A stretch of 47,062 nt of DNA from positions 1 through 47,062 of the forward strand of contig NZ_NNBK01000010.1 in assembly GCF_002803075.1 (NCBI RefSeq). Reading direction: 5' to 3'. A program made the translations under genes and the position numbers. Below the pieces are notes generated by a model. The model did no database searches. It saw only the letters and a list, made by a program, of their open reading frames with translations, and was not told the origin of the DNA. How positions within the stretch are numbered: position 1 is the first letter of the stretch; each line of letters begins with the position of its first letter. Below, in pieces: positions 1 to 7,478 of this stretch. The DNA comes from Streptomyces sp. CB01373. Its GTDB lineage: Bacteria > Actinomycetota > Actinomycetes > Streptomycetales > Streptomycetaceae.

Positions 1-57
1 CGGCCTTGGCACAACCCACCCAACGACCAGAAACCACCAAAGTCACCGGTATTGGCC

Positions 58-238
58 CTAGGGCGTGTTTCGAAAGTGGCGTCGTTCGCCCGGAGGGCGG
101 GCCCCGCGGCGTCTGGTGCGTGCGATCGCAAGGCGGAGGGTCGCCCTCGTACTGGGTGTACGTGGGCGATCCCGACAACGCAGCGAGCGTGCGTGCCAGG
201 CGTCGCGGGGCAGACGGCACTTTCGAAACACGCCCTAG
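58..238. mobile_element. MITE-like element A with perfect 20-bp terminal inverted repeats
   Basis: The 20 bases at 58-77 (CTAGGGCGTGTTTCGAAAGT) are repeated as an exact reverse complement at 219-238. The 181-bp interval has no convincing gene, so it looks like a non-autonomous element. Each end begins or finishes with CTAG, a tetramer that is rare in Streptomyces. IS630-type and some IS5-type elements are known to target CTAG or its central TA, so mobilisation by such a transposase is an inference. The right-hand CTAG at 235-238 is also the left end of the next element. Confidence 0.72.
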
Positions 239-402
239 TGCCCCGACAGGCAACGTTCGCCCCGTCGCAACGCCCGGCACGCACTCTCGCCGCACCGGCC
301 GAAAGCCCAAGTACGTCCAGTACGAGGACTTCCGGCCGGCACGCCGAGAGCACGCACCGGACGCCGCTCCTTCACGGGCAACGTTGCCTGCCGCGGCACT
401 AG
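235..402. mobile_element. MITE-like element B abutting element A
   Basis: The left end starts CTAGTGCC at 235 and the right end finishes GGCACTAG at 402. Reverse-complementing the right end shows imperfect terminal repeats of about 28 bases, sharing the block GGCAACGTT and a following GCCC. The 168-bp interior has no credible gene. Both ends carry CTAG; the left one is shared with element A and the right one (399-402) contains the stop codon of the leftward gene next to it. The sequence differs from element A, so these are two different families side by side rather than a duplication. Confidence 0.62.
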
Positions 403-2222
403 TTGCCTCCGGTGTGGACCTGGAAGGCCGCCCGGCGCAGGGCCTTGGCCAGCGCCGGGTCGGGGTGCGCGGCGGCGAGCGCGACCAGCACCTGCACGGT
501 GCGGGGGTGGCCCACGGTGCGCACCTCGTCGAGCAGCATCGGGACGGTGGGCTGCACCGCGGCCTCCAGGTGCCGTACGAGCATCGAGGCCTCGCCGTGG
601 TCGGTGACCGCGGCGGCGGTGTCGACCCACAGCCAGGTGGCCTCCTCGCGGGTGAGCAGCTCGTGGGCGTCCTCCGCGTCGACGCCGTCGTGCTCGGCGA
701 GCCACAGCAGGGCGTACGGCCTGAGCGCCGGCTCGTCGAGCACGGCCCGTACGTCGGGTTCGGCGGGCGCGCCGACGACCCGCAGCGCCTCGAAGGCGAG
801 CCCGCGCAGCAGGGCGTCCTCACCGCGGGCGCCGCCGAGCAGCTCGGTGACGGCGCTGCCGACGGGCCGGGCGGCGAGCCAGGCGCGGTACTCGGCCCGG
901 GCCGCGTTGGGCCGCAGCTGGGCGCAGCCGCGGAGCATGTCCTCGGCCGACTGCTCGATGTTCCCGGCGGGGCTCTGCGCGGCCACGCAGATCTGCTCCA
1001 GCTTCACCCACACCGCCCAGCTCCCGAGCGGGGTGAGCGTGGCCTGCCCGTCCCCGACGGTCAGCGCCCCCACCGCGGCGAGCGCCCGCAGGGCCCACCC
1101 GAGCAGCGGCGCAAGCGGGTCGCTCCCGTCGCCGGGCACCGCTACCCGCGTCGCGGACGGGGAAACGCCGGCATCGGCGTCGGACACCGGGAGGCCGGAC
1201 TCGGGCGCGACGGCCGTGACCACCGCACCGTCGGCGTCGGAGCCGGCGACGGTCGCGGTCGCGGTCGCGGGGGCCACGCGGAGGACGGCCTCGGGGCCGG
1301 GGACGGCGCCGGGCTCGGCGGCCGCGTGCGGGACCGCGGAGGTCTCGGGCGCGACAGCACCGTCGAGGCCGGAGACGACGCTCGCCCCGGCGGCAGGGGC
1401 CACCCGAAGACCGGGGCCCGGCACAGGGGCGGCGGGCCCGGTGCCCCCGGGCACGGCGCCCTCCGGCGACGGGGCTGCCGCGCCACCGCCGGGGGCGGCG
1501 GGGGCAGCCCGGAGGCCGGTCTCCAGGTCGGGGGCGGCGTCCGGCGCGGGGGCGGGGTCCGTGGCTCCGAGCGCGGGGTCCGGGGTGTAGGAGACCTCGC
1601 AGCGGTCGGTGCGCAGTTCTGTGACGCGCTGGCGGAGGAGGTCGAGGAGCTGGTCGACCGGGACGGGGCCGGCGGAGAGCTGGAGGAAGGACAGGACCTG
1701 CGGCATGGCCGACACGACCTCGGCGACGGCGGCCGCCTCGTGGCCCTCCGGTTCCGGGCAGGCGAGCGACCAGGCGTCGAAGAGGGCCACCCAGCCGCGC
1801 AGGACGGCGCTGTCGTCGCGGTCCCAGGCGCGCAGCCGCCAGCCGGGGCGGGCGTTGTCGCCGTGCACCTCGATGAGGCCGGAGAGCCGGGCGGTGTCCC
1901 AGTCGGCGCGGACCTGAGCGGCGGTCAGGCCAAGATCGGCGGCCGCCCTCTCGGTGGTCGCGTCGGAGAGGGTGGCCTTGTCGTCGGCGGTCGGCCCCCC
2001 GCGGCCGGGCCCGAGGGCGGCGTCCGCCCAGCGGGCGACGCGGGCCGCCCCGGCCAGGAGGGAGCGCGCCGTTCTGGCCAGCACCGCGGGTGCCGGAGTG
2101 CCCTCCGGGGGGCGCGGGACGTGGCGGCGCGGTTGCCGCTGGTTCACGGCTCTGGGGGCGGCGGCCAGGGGTCGTGGGCGGACGATGCGAAGCCTGGAGT
2201 CGCGCGGGATACGGGACGTCAC
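399..2222 (-). CDS. Uncharacterised protein with Ala/Pro-rich central linker
   Basis: I do not recognise a named family. The GTG at 2222 was chosen (about 607 aa) because GGAAG lies about 9 bases upstream and because the frame further upstream reads as low-quality basic and Pro-rich sequence. Residues about 50-220 look folded and helical, with conserved-looking text such as LGPGRGGPTADDK, TTERAAADLGL and RGWVALFDAWSL. A long Ala/Pro/Gly/Val linker follows in the middle. The last 200 residues are Leu/Ala-rich helices of a HEAT-like character (inference). There is no signal peptide, transmembrane segment or catalytic motif that I can name. The TAG stop falls inside the CTAG border of the adjoining MITE-like element, so the element has not visibly truncated the gene. 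Function unknown. Confidence 0.68.
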   Translation of the reverse strand: MTSRIPRDSRLRIVRPRPLAAAPRAVNQRQPRRHVPRPPEGTPAPAVLARTARSLLAGAARVARWADAALGPGRGGPTADDKATLSDATTERAAADLGLTAAQVRADWDTARLSGLIEVHGDNARPGWRLRAWDRDDSAVLRGWVALFDAWSLACPEPEGHEAAAVAEVVSAMPQVLSFLQLSAGPVPVDQLLDLLRQRVTELRTDRCEVSYTPDPALGATDPAPAPDAAPDLETGLRAAPAAPGGGAAAPSPEGAVPGGTGPAAPVPGPGLRVAPAAGASVVSGLDGAVAPETSAVPHAAAEPGAVPGPEAVLRVAPATATATVAGSDADGAVVTAVAPESGLPVSDADAGVSPSATRVAVPGDGSDPLAPLLGWALRALAAVGALTVGDGQATLTPLGSWAVWVKLEQICVAAQSPAGNIEQSAEDMLRGCAQLRPNAARAEYRAWLAARPVGSAVTELLGGARGEDALLRGLAFEALRVVGAPAEPDVRAVLDEPALRPYALLWLAEHDGVDAEDAHELLTREEATWLWVDTAAAVTDHGEASMLVRHLEAAVQPTVPMLLDEVRTVGHPRTVQVLVALAAAHPDPALAKALRRAAFQVHTGGN

Positions 2223-2414
2223 GGGTGCAGTCTTCCGGTTGACGGTCCGAAAACCCAAACGGAATGTCACGGCGGGCGATGGAGAAGGCCAAGGGAAGGC
2301 CGCGAGGACGCCCGAGGGGCACCTTTCAGCCGGTTCCGGAAGGGTCCCCGGGACCTGGGCGTACGCCGGTCCCCCAGCGGGTGACACGCGGCGAAACGGA
2401 ACCGTGCCGCCGCC

Positions 2415-3542
2415 TCACATCAGCGGCGTGAGGAAGCGCCGCAGGGCCTCCTCGTAGCCCTCGGGATCTGCGTTCCACATCGCGCCGTGCGGGGCGCTCG
2501 GCACCGTGTGCAGCGCGATCAGGTTGGGACGGCGGTCGGCGAGGCGGCGGGAGAGCTGCCAGGGAGCCACCTGGTCGCCCGGGCCGTGGAAGATCAGTGT
2601 CGGCATCGTGAGCCCCTCCGGGTCCGTAGCCCCGGCCAGGCGGTCGCCGTACAGACCGGTGCGCCCCTGCGCGGCGCGCACCGCCAGCGGGAGCAGGGGG
2701 CCAGGGGTGTGCCGTGCCCGGGCCAGGGCCCGCAGCGTCACCTCCCAGTTGAGCACCGGGGAGTCGAGGACCAGCCCGGTGATCCGGTCGCGCAACGCCG
2801 AGCGGGTGGCGGCGCGCAGCGCCATCGTGGCCCCGGTGGACCAGCCGTGCAGAACGATCCGCTCGGCCCCGTAGCGCACGGCGTAGCGGATCGCCGCGTC
2901 CAGGTCCCGCCACTCGGTCTCGCCGAGGTGGTTCAGACCGTCCGGCGGACGGGGCGCACCGAGGTCGCCGCGGTAGGCGAGGGCGAGCACCGGGAAGTGC
3001 CGGCGGTGCAGGAACGCCAGGATGTTCATGGGGAGTTCGCGGGTGCTGCCCAGGCCGTGCGCCGCGATCACCCAGGTCTCGCGCACCCCGGGCACGAACC
3101 ACGCGGGCAGGGAGCCGAGTTCGCCCGGTACGTCGACGTCGGCGTGCTCGATGCCGAGGGCGGTGCGCGGGTTGCCGACGTGCAGGTTCGGGGTGAGCCA
3201 CACCTTGTCGCCGCGGTGCAGGGTGCCGTGGGTGACGCGCTCGAGCCGGCGTACGACGGTGTCGGGCCGGTGCGGGGCGGTGGGCAGGACGGGGCCGACC
3301 ACCGCGTGGGAGCCGTTGCCCGCCAGGCCGTAGGTGCCCGGGCGCAGGGAGGCGAGGTCACGGGTGAGGCTGATCTGGCCGGCGGCCGTGGCGTGCACGG
3401 TGAGCCGGGGTTCGGTGGGCAGGGGCCGGCCCGGGAGCGCCTTGAGCGCGGCGTCGCTGGCCAGCCGGCCCGCGGCGACGCTCGCCGCGCCGGCCGCCAG
3501 GGCAGCGGTGACGGCCGCGGCCGTCGCTTTGACTGTGGGCAC
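2415..3542 (-). CDS. Alpha/beta hydrolase, probable membrane-associated or exported esterase/peptidase-like
   Basis: The protein is an alpha/beta-hydrolase fold of about 375 aa read from the GTG at 3542; upstream ATGs at 3602 and 3635 would lengthen it. An Ala-rich hydrophobic stretch at residues 7-24 could be a signal anchor. Residues 158-163 (VIAAHG) form the oxyanion strand. The nucleophile elbow is GWSTG with Ser235. Asp323 (HGPGDQVAP) and His352 (APHGAM) complete the triad. The substrate cannot be read from the sequence. The gene is leftward and separated by 192 bases from its downstream neighbour, so it is probably a separate transcription unit. Start choice is uncertain; the GTG is preferred because the sequence before it is low-complexity Pro/Arg. 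Confidence 0.8.
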   Translation of the reverse strand: MPTVKATAAAVTAALAAGAASVAAGRLASDAALKALPGRPLPTEPRLTVHATAAGQISLTRDLASLRPGTYGLAGNGSHAVVGPVLPTAPHRPDTVVRRLERVTHGTLHRGDKVWLTPNLHVGNPRTALGIEHADVDVPGELGSLPAWFVPGVRETWVIAAHGLGSTRELPMNILAFLHRRHFPVLALAYRGDLGAPRPPDGLNHLGETEWRDLDAAIRYAVRYGAERIVLHGWSTGATMALRAATRSALRDRITGLVLDSPVLNWEVTLRALARARHTPGPLLPLAVRAAQGRTGLYGDRLAGATDPEGLTMPTLIFHGPGDQVAPWQLSRRLADRRPNLIALHTVPSAPHGAMWNADPEGYEEALRRFLTPLM

Positions 3543-3783
3543 GGCTCCAGTGTCCTGGCGCACCCGGTCACCGGCCAGTGGGGCGGAGGGTCGGGGTGAC
3601 ATGTCCGCGTGGGTTCCATGAAGAGCGGCGTTCATTCCCGCACGGCCCGCACCGCCCGCACGCGAGGCCACCCGTGCCCGCGCCGTCCCGGCCGTCTCCG
3701 GGCCGTCTCCAGACCTCTCCGCAGCCTCCCGCCCCGGCCCCGGTCCCGGGCCTCAGTCCCGACCCCGGCTTCCGCTCCCGTCC

Positions 3784-4461
3784 TTACCCCTGCCCCTGCC
3801 CCTGCCCCTGCCCCTGCTGTCCGTACCCCCGCAGCCGCTCCCCCGCAGCCGCAAGTTGCTCCGGCGTCAGCAGAGCCGGTGTCAGGCCGGGTACGCCGGA
3901 CGCCGCCAGCCACACCCGGCACATCCACTCGAGCTGGGCCGTGCGGTCGTAGGCCTGGTCGAGGGTGGCGCCGTAGGTGACGGTGCCGTGGTTGCGCAGC
4001 AGGCAGCCCGTGCGGCCGGCGAGGGCGCGGAGCATGTTCCCGGCCAGCTCCTCGGTGCCGTACGTGGCGTACGGGGCCACGCGGACGGGGCCGCCGAGCG
4101 CGCCGGCCATGTAGTGGATCAGCGGGAGCTCGGTGACGAGGGTGGAGACGGCCGTCGCGTGCACGGCGTGGGTGTGGACGACGGCGCCCGCGTCGGTGCT
4201 GCGGTAGACCGCGAGGTGCATGGGCAGCTCGCTGGTCGGCACCAGGGTGCCGAGCACCTGCCGGCCGTCCAGGCCGACACCGGTGACGTCGTCGTCCGTG
4301 AGCCGGTCGTAGGGGACGCCCGAGGGGGTCACCAGGACGGTGTCGCCCACGCGCACGGACACGTTGCCGGAGGTGCCGACGACCAGTCCGTCCGCCACCG
4401 TGCGGCGGGCCGTCGCGACCAGCGCCTGCCAGGCGCGCGCCGTCTCCCCGAGTTCGCTCAT
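3784..4461 (-). CDS. fucA: Class II aldolase, L-fuculose-phosphate aldolase type
   Basis: This is a zinc-dependent class II aldolase/adducin-fold protein of 225 aa. Family members split L-fuculose 1-phosphate or related ketose phosphates into dihydroxyacetone phosphate and an aldehyde. The substrate loop TSGN (30-33), the acid Glu78 in SELPMHLAVY, and the zinc ligands His97, His99 and His158 are all present. The ATG at 4461 gives the normal family start. The C-terminus is odd: the last residues are a (GQ) repeat encoded by tandem copies of a 6-bp unit. No other fucose or rhamnose gene is adjacent, so the true substrate could be another sugar phosphate, or a methylthioribulose-phosphate dehydratase-like reaction. 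Confidence 0.82.
   Translation of the reverse strand: MSELGETARAWQALVATARRTVADGLVVGTSGNVSVRVGDTVLVTPSGVPYDRLTDDDVTGVGLDGRQVLGTLVPTSELPMHLAVYRSTDAGAVVHTHAVHATAVSTLVTELPLIHYMAGALGGPVRVAPYATYGTEELAGNMLRALAGRTGCLLRNHGTVTYGATLDQAYDRTAQLEWMCRVWLAASGVPGLTPALLTPEQLAAAGERLRGYGQQGQGQGQGQG
3787..3817. repeat. Hexanucleotide tandem repeat (CCCCTG) inside the aldolase 3' end
   Basis: About five perfect copies of CCCCTG lie directly before the stop codon of the aldolase on the opposite strand and encode a Gln-Gly repeat tail. Because the unit is 6 bp, copy-number change keeps the reading frame. Confidence 0.85.
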
Positions 4462-4545
4462 GTGCCGATCCTGCCAGGACGCCTGGCGCGAGCGACCGGT
4501 CCTTCCCACAGCACTACGGGAACAGACACCGCAATGACCGACTCA

Positions 4546-4586
4546 GTTCATCTTCTGTTCACTCAGGTTACCTACGTTCAACGCGC
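4546..4586 (+). promoter_or_regulatory. Candidate PHO box (PhoP direct repeats) upstream of the phosphate transporter
   Basis: GTTCATCTTCT at 4546 is followed immediately by GTTCACTCAGG at 4557, an exact 11-base step. A degenerate GTTACC lies at 4567 and GTTCAACGCGC at 4576. Streptomyces PhoP binds 11-nt direct repeats related to GTTCACC. The array ends 29 bases before the ATG of the PiT transporter, so direct phosphate control of that gene is the simplest reading. Confidence 0.66.
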
Positions 4587-4615
4587 CAATGACGCTCGAA
4601 CGATTGCCTGGGTAA

Positions 4616-5872
4616 ATGGAAAGCTTCTCGCTGATCCTCGCGATGGTGGTGATCACCGCACTCGCGTTCGATTTCACGAACGGTTTCCACGACACCGCGA
4701 ACGCGATGGCCACGACCATCTCGACCGGTGCACTCAAGCCCAAGGTCGCGGTGGCCATGTCCGCCGCGCTGAACCTGGTGGGCGCCTTCCTGTCCGTGGA
4801 GGTCGCCAACACGATCTCCAAGGGTCTCGTCGACGAGAACGGCATCCGTCCCGAAGTCATCTTCGCCGCCCTGGTGGGCGCGATCCTCTGGAATCTGCTG
4901 ACGTGGCTGGTCGGACTCCCCTCCAGCTCCTCCCACGCCCTCATGGGCGGTCTGATCGGCGCCACCATCGCCTCGGCCGGCTTCAGCGCCGTGCACGGCG
5001 GCGCCCTGGTCACCAAGGTCCTCATCCCCGCGGTCGCCGCCCCGGTCGTCGCGGGTCTGGCCGCGCTGGTCTCGACCCGGATGTCGTACGGCATCGGCAG
5101 GAAGTCGAACGGCAAGGCGGCCGAGAAGGGCCACCGCGCCGGACAGATCGCCTCCGCCGGCCTGGTCTCGCTGGCCCACGGCACCAACGACGCGCAGAAG
5201 ACCATGGGTGTCATCACCCTCGCCCTGGTCGCCGGCGGCGCCCTCGCCCCCGGCTCCAACCCTCCCACCTGGGTCATCCTGTCCGCGGGCCTGGCCATCG
5301 CGCTCGGCACCTACATCGGCGGCTGGCGCATCATCCGCACCATGGGCAAGGGCCTGACCGACCTTCAGCCGCAGCAGGGCTTCGCCGCCCAGACCAGCGC
5401 GGCCACCGCCATCCTGGCCTCTTCCCACCTCGGCTTCTCCCTGTCCACCACGCACGTCGTCTCCGGTTCGGTGATGGGCGCGGGTCTGGGCCGCAAGGGC
5501 GGCATGGTCCGCTGGTCCACCGCCCGCCGCATGGCCGTCGCCTGGGCCCTCACGCTGCCCGCCGCGGCCCTGGTCGCGGCCGGCGCGGAGGCCGTGACGC
5601 GTCTCGGCGACTGGGGCACCTGGCTCGTGGCCGCGTTCCTGGTGGCCTCCAGCGCCGCGATCTGGAAGATCTCCCGCCGCGAGGTCGTCGACCACACCAA
5701 CGTCAACGGCTCCGAGGAGCCGGCCGGCGTGATCACCCAGGCCATCGCCGCCGTCACCCCGCCTCCGGCCTCCCCGGCGGCCGAGGGGCTCACGGCCACG
5801 ATCCCCGCTCCCGCCTCCGCGTCCGTCGCCGACCCCGCGCCCGTGGCGACGCCGCCGGCCGCCGCCGTCTGA
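4616..5872 (+). CDS. pitH: PiT-family low-affinity inorganic phosphate transporter
   Basis: This 418-aa integral membrane protein imports phosphate (as metal-phosphate) with protons. The two PiT signatures typical of the duplicated fold are visible: FDFTNGFHDTANAMAT near residues 18-33 and SLAHGTNDAQKTMG around residues 183-197. About ten hydrophobic segments cover residues 1-350. The C-terminal 60 residues form a Pro/Ala/Val-rich cytoplasmic tail. The ATG at 4616 follows a poor ribosome site but is the only start that keeps the first transmembrane segment. A PhoP-type repeat array lies just upstream. A small membrane-protein gene follows 33 bases downstream and probably shares the transcript. 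The assignment to the second PiT paralogue of S. coelicolor (pitH2) is from memory of gene order. Confidence 0.92.
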   Translation: MESFSLILAMVVITALAFDFTNGFHDTANAMATTISTGALKPKVAVAMSAALNLVGAFLSVEVANTISKGLVDENGIRPEVIFAALVGAILWNLLTWLVGLPSSSSHALMGGLIGATIASAGFSAVHGGALVTKVLIPAVAAPVVAGLAALVSTRMSYGIGRKSNGKAAEKGHRAGQIASAGLVSLAHGTNDAQKTMGVITLALVAGGALAPGSNPPTWVILSAGLAIALGTYIGGWRIIRTMGKGLTDLQPQQGFAAQTSAATAILASSHLGFSLSTTHVVSGSVMGAGLGRKGGMVRWSTARRMAVAWALTLPAAALVAAGAEAVTRLGDWGTWLVAAFLVASSAAIWKISRREVVDHTNVNGSEEPAGVITQAIAAVTPPPASPAAEGLTATIPAPASASVADPAPVATPPAAAV

Positions 5873-5905
5873 GCCGGCGTCCCCGGCAGAAGGAAGAGAA
5901 GCAGC

Positions 5906-6130
5906 ATGAACATCGACTGGGCGGCACTCGGCTCCGTCTTCGGCGTCAGCCTCGGCGTCACGGTGGGCCTCGTGGCCCTGTTCACCCTCGGCATCGCCGG
6001 ACTCTCCCGCCGCGAGCGGGCCGTGGCCCAGGGCGACGGCGGCGGGGCCCTCGCGGTCACCGGCGCCTACGCCTGCTTCGCCGCGTGCGCCGCCGCCGTG
6101 GCCTTCGGCATCTACCTGATCGTGGCCTAG
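5906..6130 (+). CDS. Small two-helix membrane protein following pitH
   Basis: This 74-aa protein has two hydrophobic helices (about residues 8-33 and 49-73) joined by a short charged segment, RRERAVAQGDGG. A strong ribosome site, GAAGGAAGAG, lies 6-15 bases before the ATG. It lies 33 bases after pitH on the same strand and before two strong hairpins, so the two genes very likely form one transcript. A role as accessory subunit or stabiliser of the phosphate transporter is an inference from position only. No named family is recognised. Confidence 0.82.
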   Translation: MNIDWAALGSVFGVSLGVTVGLVALFTLGIAGLSRRERAVAQGDGGGALAVTGAYACFAACAAAVAFGIYLIVA

Positions 6131-6136
6131 CCCGGC

Positions 6137-6163
6137 CCGGGACCCTGTACCGCCGGGTCCCGG
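6137..6163 (+). terminator. Hairpin terminator 1 after the pitH operon
   Basis: CCGGGACCC at 6137-6145 pairs with GGGTCCCGG at 6155-6163 around a 9-base loop, seven bases after the stop codon at 6130. There is no U-tract, as is common in Streptomyces. Confidence 0.75.
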
Positions 6164-6180
6164 CCCCTCACGTCACCCGG

Positions 6181-6215
6181 CCATCCCGGGCCGTCCCCGC
6201 GACGGCCCGGGATGG
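6181..6215. terminator. Very strong 15-bp perfect hairpin, second terminator of a tandem pair
   Basis: CCATCCCGGGCCGTC at 6181-6195 pairs perfectly with 6201-6215 around a 5-base loop. It stands 17 bases after the first hairpin and about 80 bases before the cobalamin riboswitch, so it would insulate the cob transcript from phosphate-transporter read-through. Confidence 0.82.
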
Positions 6216-6287
6216 GTCATTTCGCCGTCCCGTGCGCCCTGTGGTGTGTGCCTCATCTCAGTACCCCTGCGCAGGTCAACGGCAGGT

Positions 6288-6427
6288 TGACGGGTGTTCG
6301 CGGTGCGTGGTGGACTTCCGGAGCCAAGTACGGCGGCAGGAGAGGAAGTCCGGTGCGAATCCGGCGCGGTCCCGCCACTGTGACCGGGGAAGAACATCCC
6401 CGGGAGTCAGGAACTCTCACCGCCGGT
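6288..6427 (+). promoter_or_regulatory. Adenosylcobalamin riboswitch (cobalamin element)
   Basis: The conserved core is clear: GGAAGTCCGGTGCGAATCC at 6344-6362, then the B12 box GTCCCGCCACTGTGA at 6369-6383, a GGGG...CCCC hairpin, and the 3' element GAGTCAGGAACTC at 6403-6415. These match the cobalamin riboswitch consensus in order and spacing. The aptamer limits are approximate. It precedes the first cob gene by about 110 bases and should lower expression of the downstream operon when adenosylcobalamin is plentiful, probably by blocking translation initiation, since no obvious intrinsic terminator follows it. Confidence 0.93.
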
Positions 6428-6472
6428 CTCGTCGAACCAGGGCGTGGACACCCTGAGTGAGGACATATCGCC

Positions 6473-6532
6473 ATGCGCGGCTGCCGACCGAGGTTCACCA
6501 GCGACTCACTGACCGACCGCACGACCGGCTGA
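6473..6532 (+). CDS. Possible 19-codon leader ORF between riboswitch and cobD
   Basis: An ATG at 6473, with GAGG about 10 bases upstream, opens a 19-codon frame (MRGCRPRFTSDSLTDRTTG) that stops at 6532, four bases before the cobD ATG. No good ribosome site sits directly before cobD itself, so translation of this frame could be coupled to cobD, and the riboswitch could act by masking the leader's ribosome site. The peptide has no recognisable family. It could also be a chance frame; its codon use is not decisive at this length. Confidence 0.4.
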   Translation: MRGCRPRFTSDSLTDRTTG

Positions 6533-6536
6533 CCCG

Positions 6537-7478
6537 ATGGGTGCCGATCGCGTCTTCGCGTACGGCGCCGCCGCCGGCCTCCTCGGTGACCTGCTCCTCG
6601 GCGATCCACGCCGCGGACACCCCGTCGCCGTGTTCGGACGGGCCGCGGGTGCCGTGGAACGCGCGCTGTGGCGGGACCACCGCGGCCGGGGCGCCCTGCA
6701 CACCGCCGTGTGCGTGGGGGGTGCCGTGTCGTCGGCCGCGCTGGCCGCGTCCGCCGTGCGTTCCTCCCGTACCGCGTCCGTCGCGCTGACCGCCGCCGCC
6801 ACCTGGGCCGTCGTCGGCGGCACCTCCCTCGCCCGGGAGGCGCGGCAGATCGGGCGCGCCCTGGAAGCCGGGGACGTCGAGGGCGCCCGGGCGCGGCTGC
6901 CGCATCTGTGCGGGCGCGATCCGCAGGCGCTGGACGCCGACGGGATCGCCCGGGCCGTCGTCGAGTCCGTCGCCGAGAACACCTCCGACGCGGTGGTGGG
7001 CGCGCTGGTGTGGGGCGCCGCCGCCGGAGTGCCGGGGCTCGTCGGCTTCCGCGCCGTCAACACCCTGGACGCCATGGTCGGGCACAAGTCACCCCGGTAC
7101 CGCCGCTACGGCTGGGCCTCGGCCCGCCTCGACGACCTCGCCGGCTGGCCGGGGGCACGGCTCACCGCCGTCCTGGCGGTCGTGGCGGGCGACGACCCGC
7201 GCGGCGCCGTACGGGCCTGGCGCGCCGACGCCCGCAAGCACCCGAGCCCCAATGCCGGCCCGGTGGAGGCCGCGTTCGCGGGGGCGCTCGGAGTGCGGCT
7301 GGGCGGCACGCTCTCGTACGGCGGGCGGGTGGAGCACCGCCCGGTGCTCAACGGCGCCGGACGCGCCGTCCAACAGGGCGACATCGAGCGCGCGGTACGG
7401 CTCTCCCGCCGCGTGGGCTGGCTCGCGCTCGGCGTGTGCGCGGGCGCACGGCTGCTGAAGAGAGGACGGACGTCATGA
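6537..7478 (+). CDS. cobD: Adenosylcobinamide-phosphate synthase (CobD/CbiB)
   Basis: This 313-aa membrane protein attaches aminopropanol or its phosphate to adenosylcobyric acid. The family pattern is clear: LLLGDPRRGHPV at residues about 19-30 near the N-terminus, then VVESVAENTSDAVVGALVWG, FRAVNTLDAMVGHKS and ARKHPSPNAGPVEAAFAGALGVRLGG in the expected order. Several hydrophobic segments are present. The ATG at 6537 follows the riboswitch and the candidate leader ORF by 4 bases. The stop overlaps the cobQ start (ATGA). As first gene after the riboswitch it places the final assembly steps at the head of the operon. Confidence 0.93.
   Translation: MGADRVFAYGAAAGLLGDLLLGDPRRGHPVAVFGRAAGAVERALWRDHRGRGALHTAVCVGGAVSSAALAASAVRSSRTASVALTAAATWAVVGGTSLAREARQIGRALEAGDVEGARARLPHLCGRDPQALDADGIARAVVESVAENTSDAVVGALVWGAAAGVPGLVGFRAVNTLDAMVGHKSPRYRRYGWASARLDDLAGWPGARLTAVLAVVAGDDPRGAVRAWRADARKHPSPNAGPVEAAFAGALGVRLGGTLSYGGRVEHRPVLNGAGRAVQQGDIERAVRLSRRVGWLALGVCAGARLLKRGRTS

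Noticed and set aside
6..2384. 792-codon open frame on the plus strand
   Set aside because: It is antisense to the 399-2222 gene, crosses both MITE-like elements, and reads as Gly/Arg-rich nonsense typical of shadow frames in GC-rich DNA.
3856..6456. 866-codon plus-strand frame crossing the aldolase and pitH
   Set aside because: Low-complexity Arg/Gly/His text without family motifs; overlaps two well-supported genes in other frames and the riboswitch.
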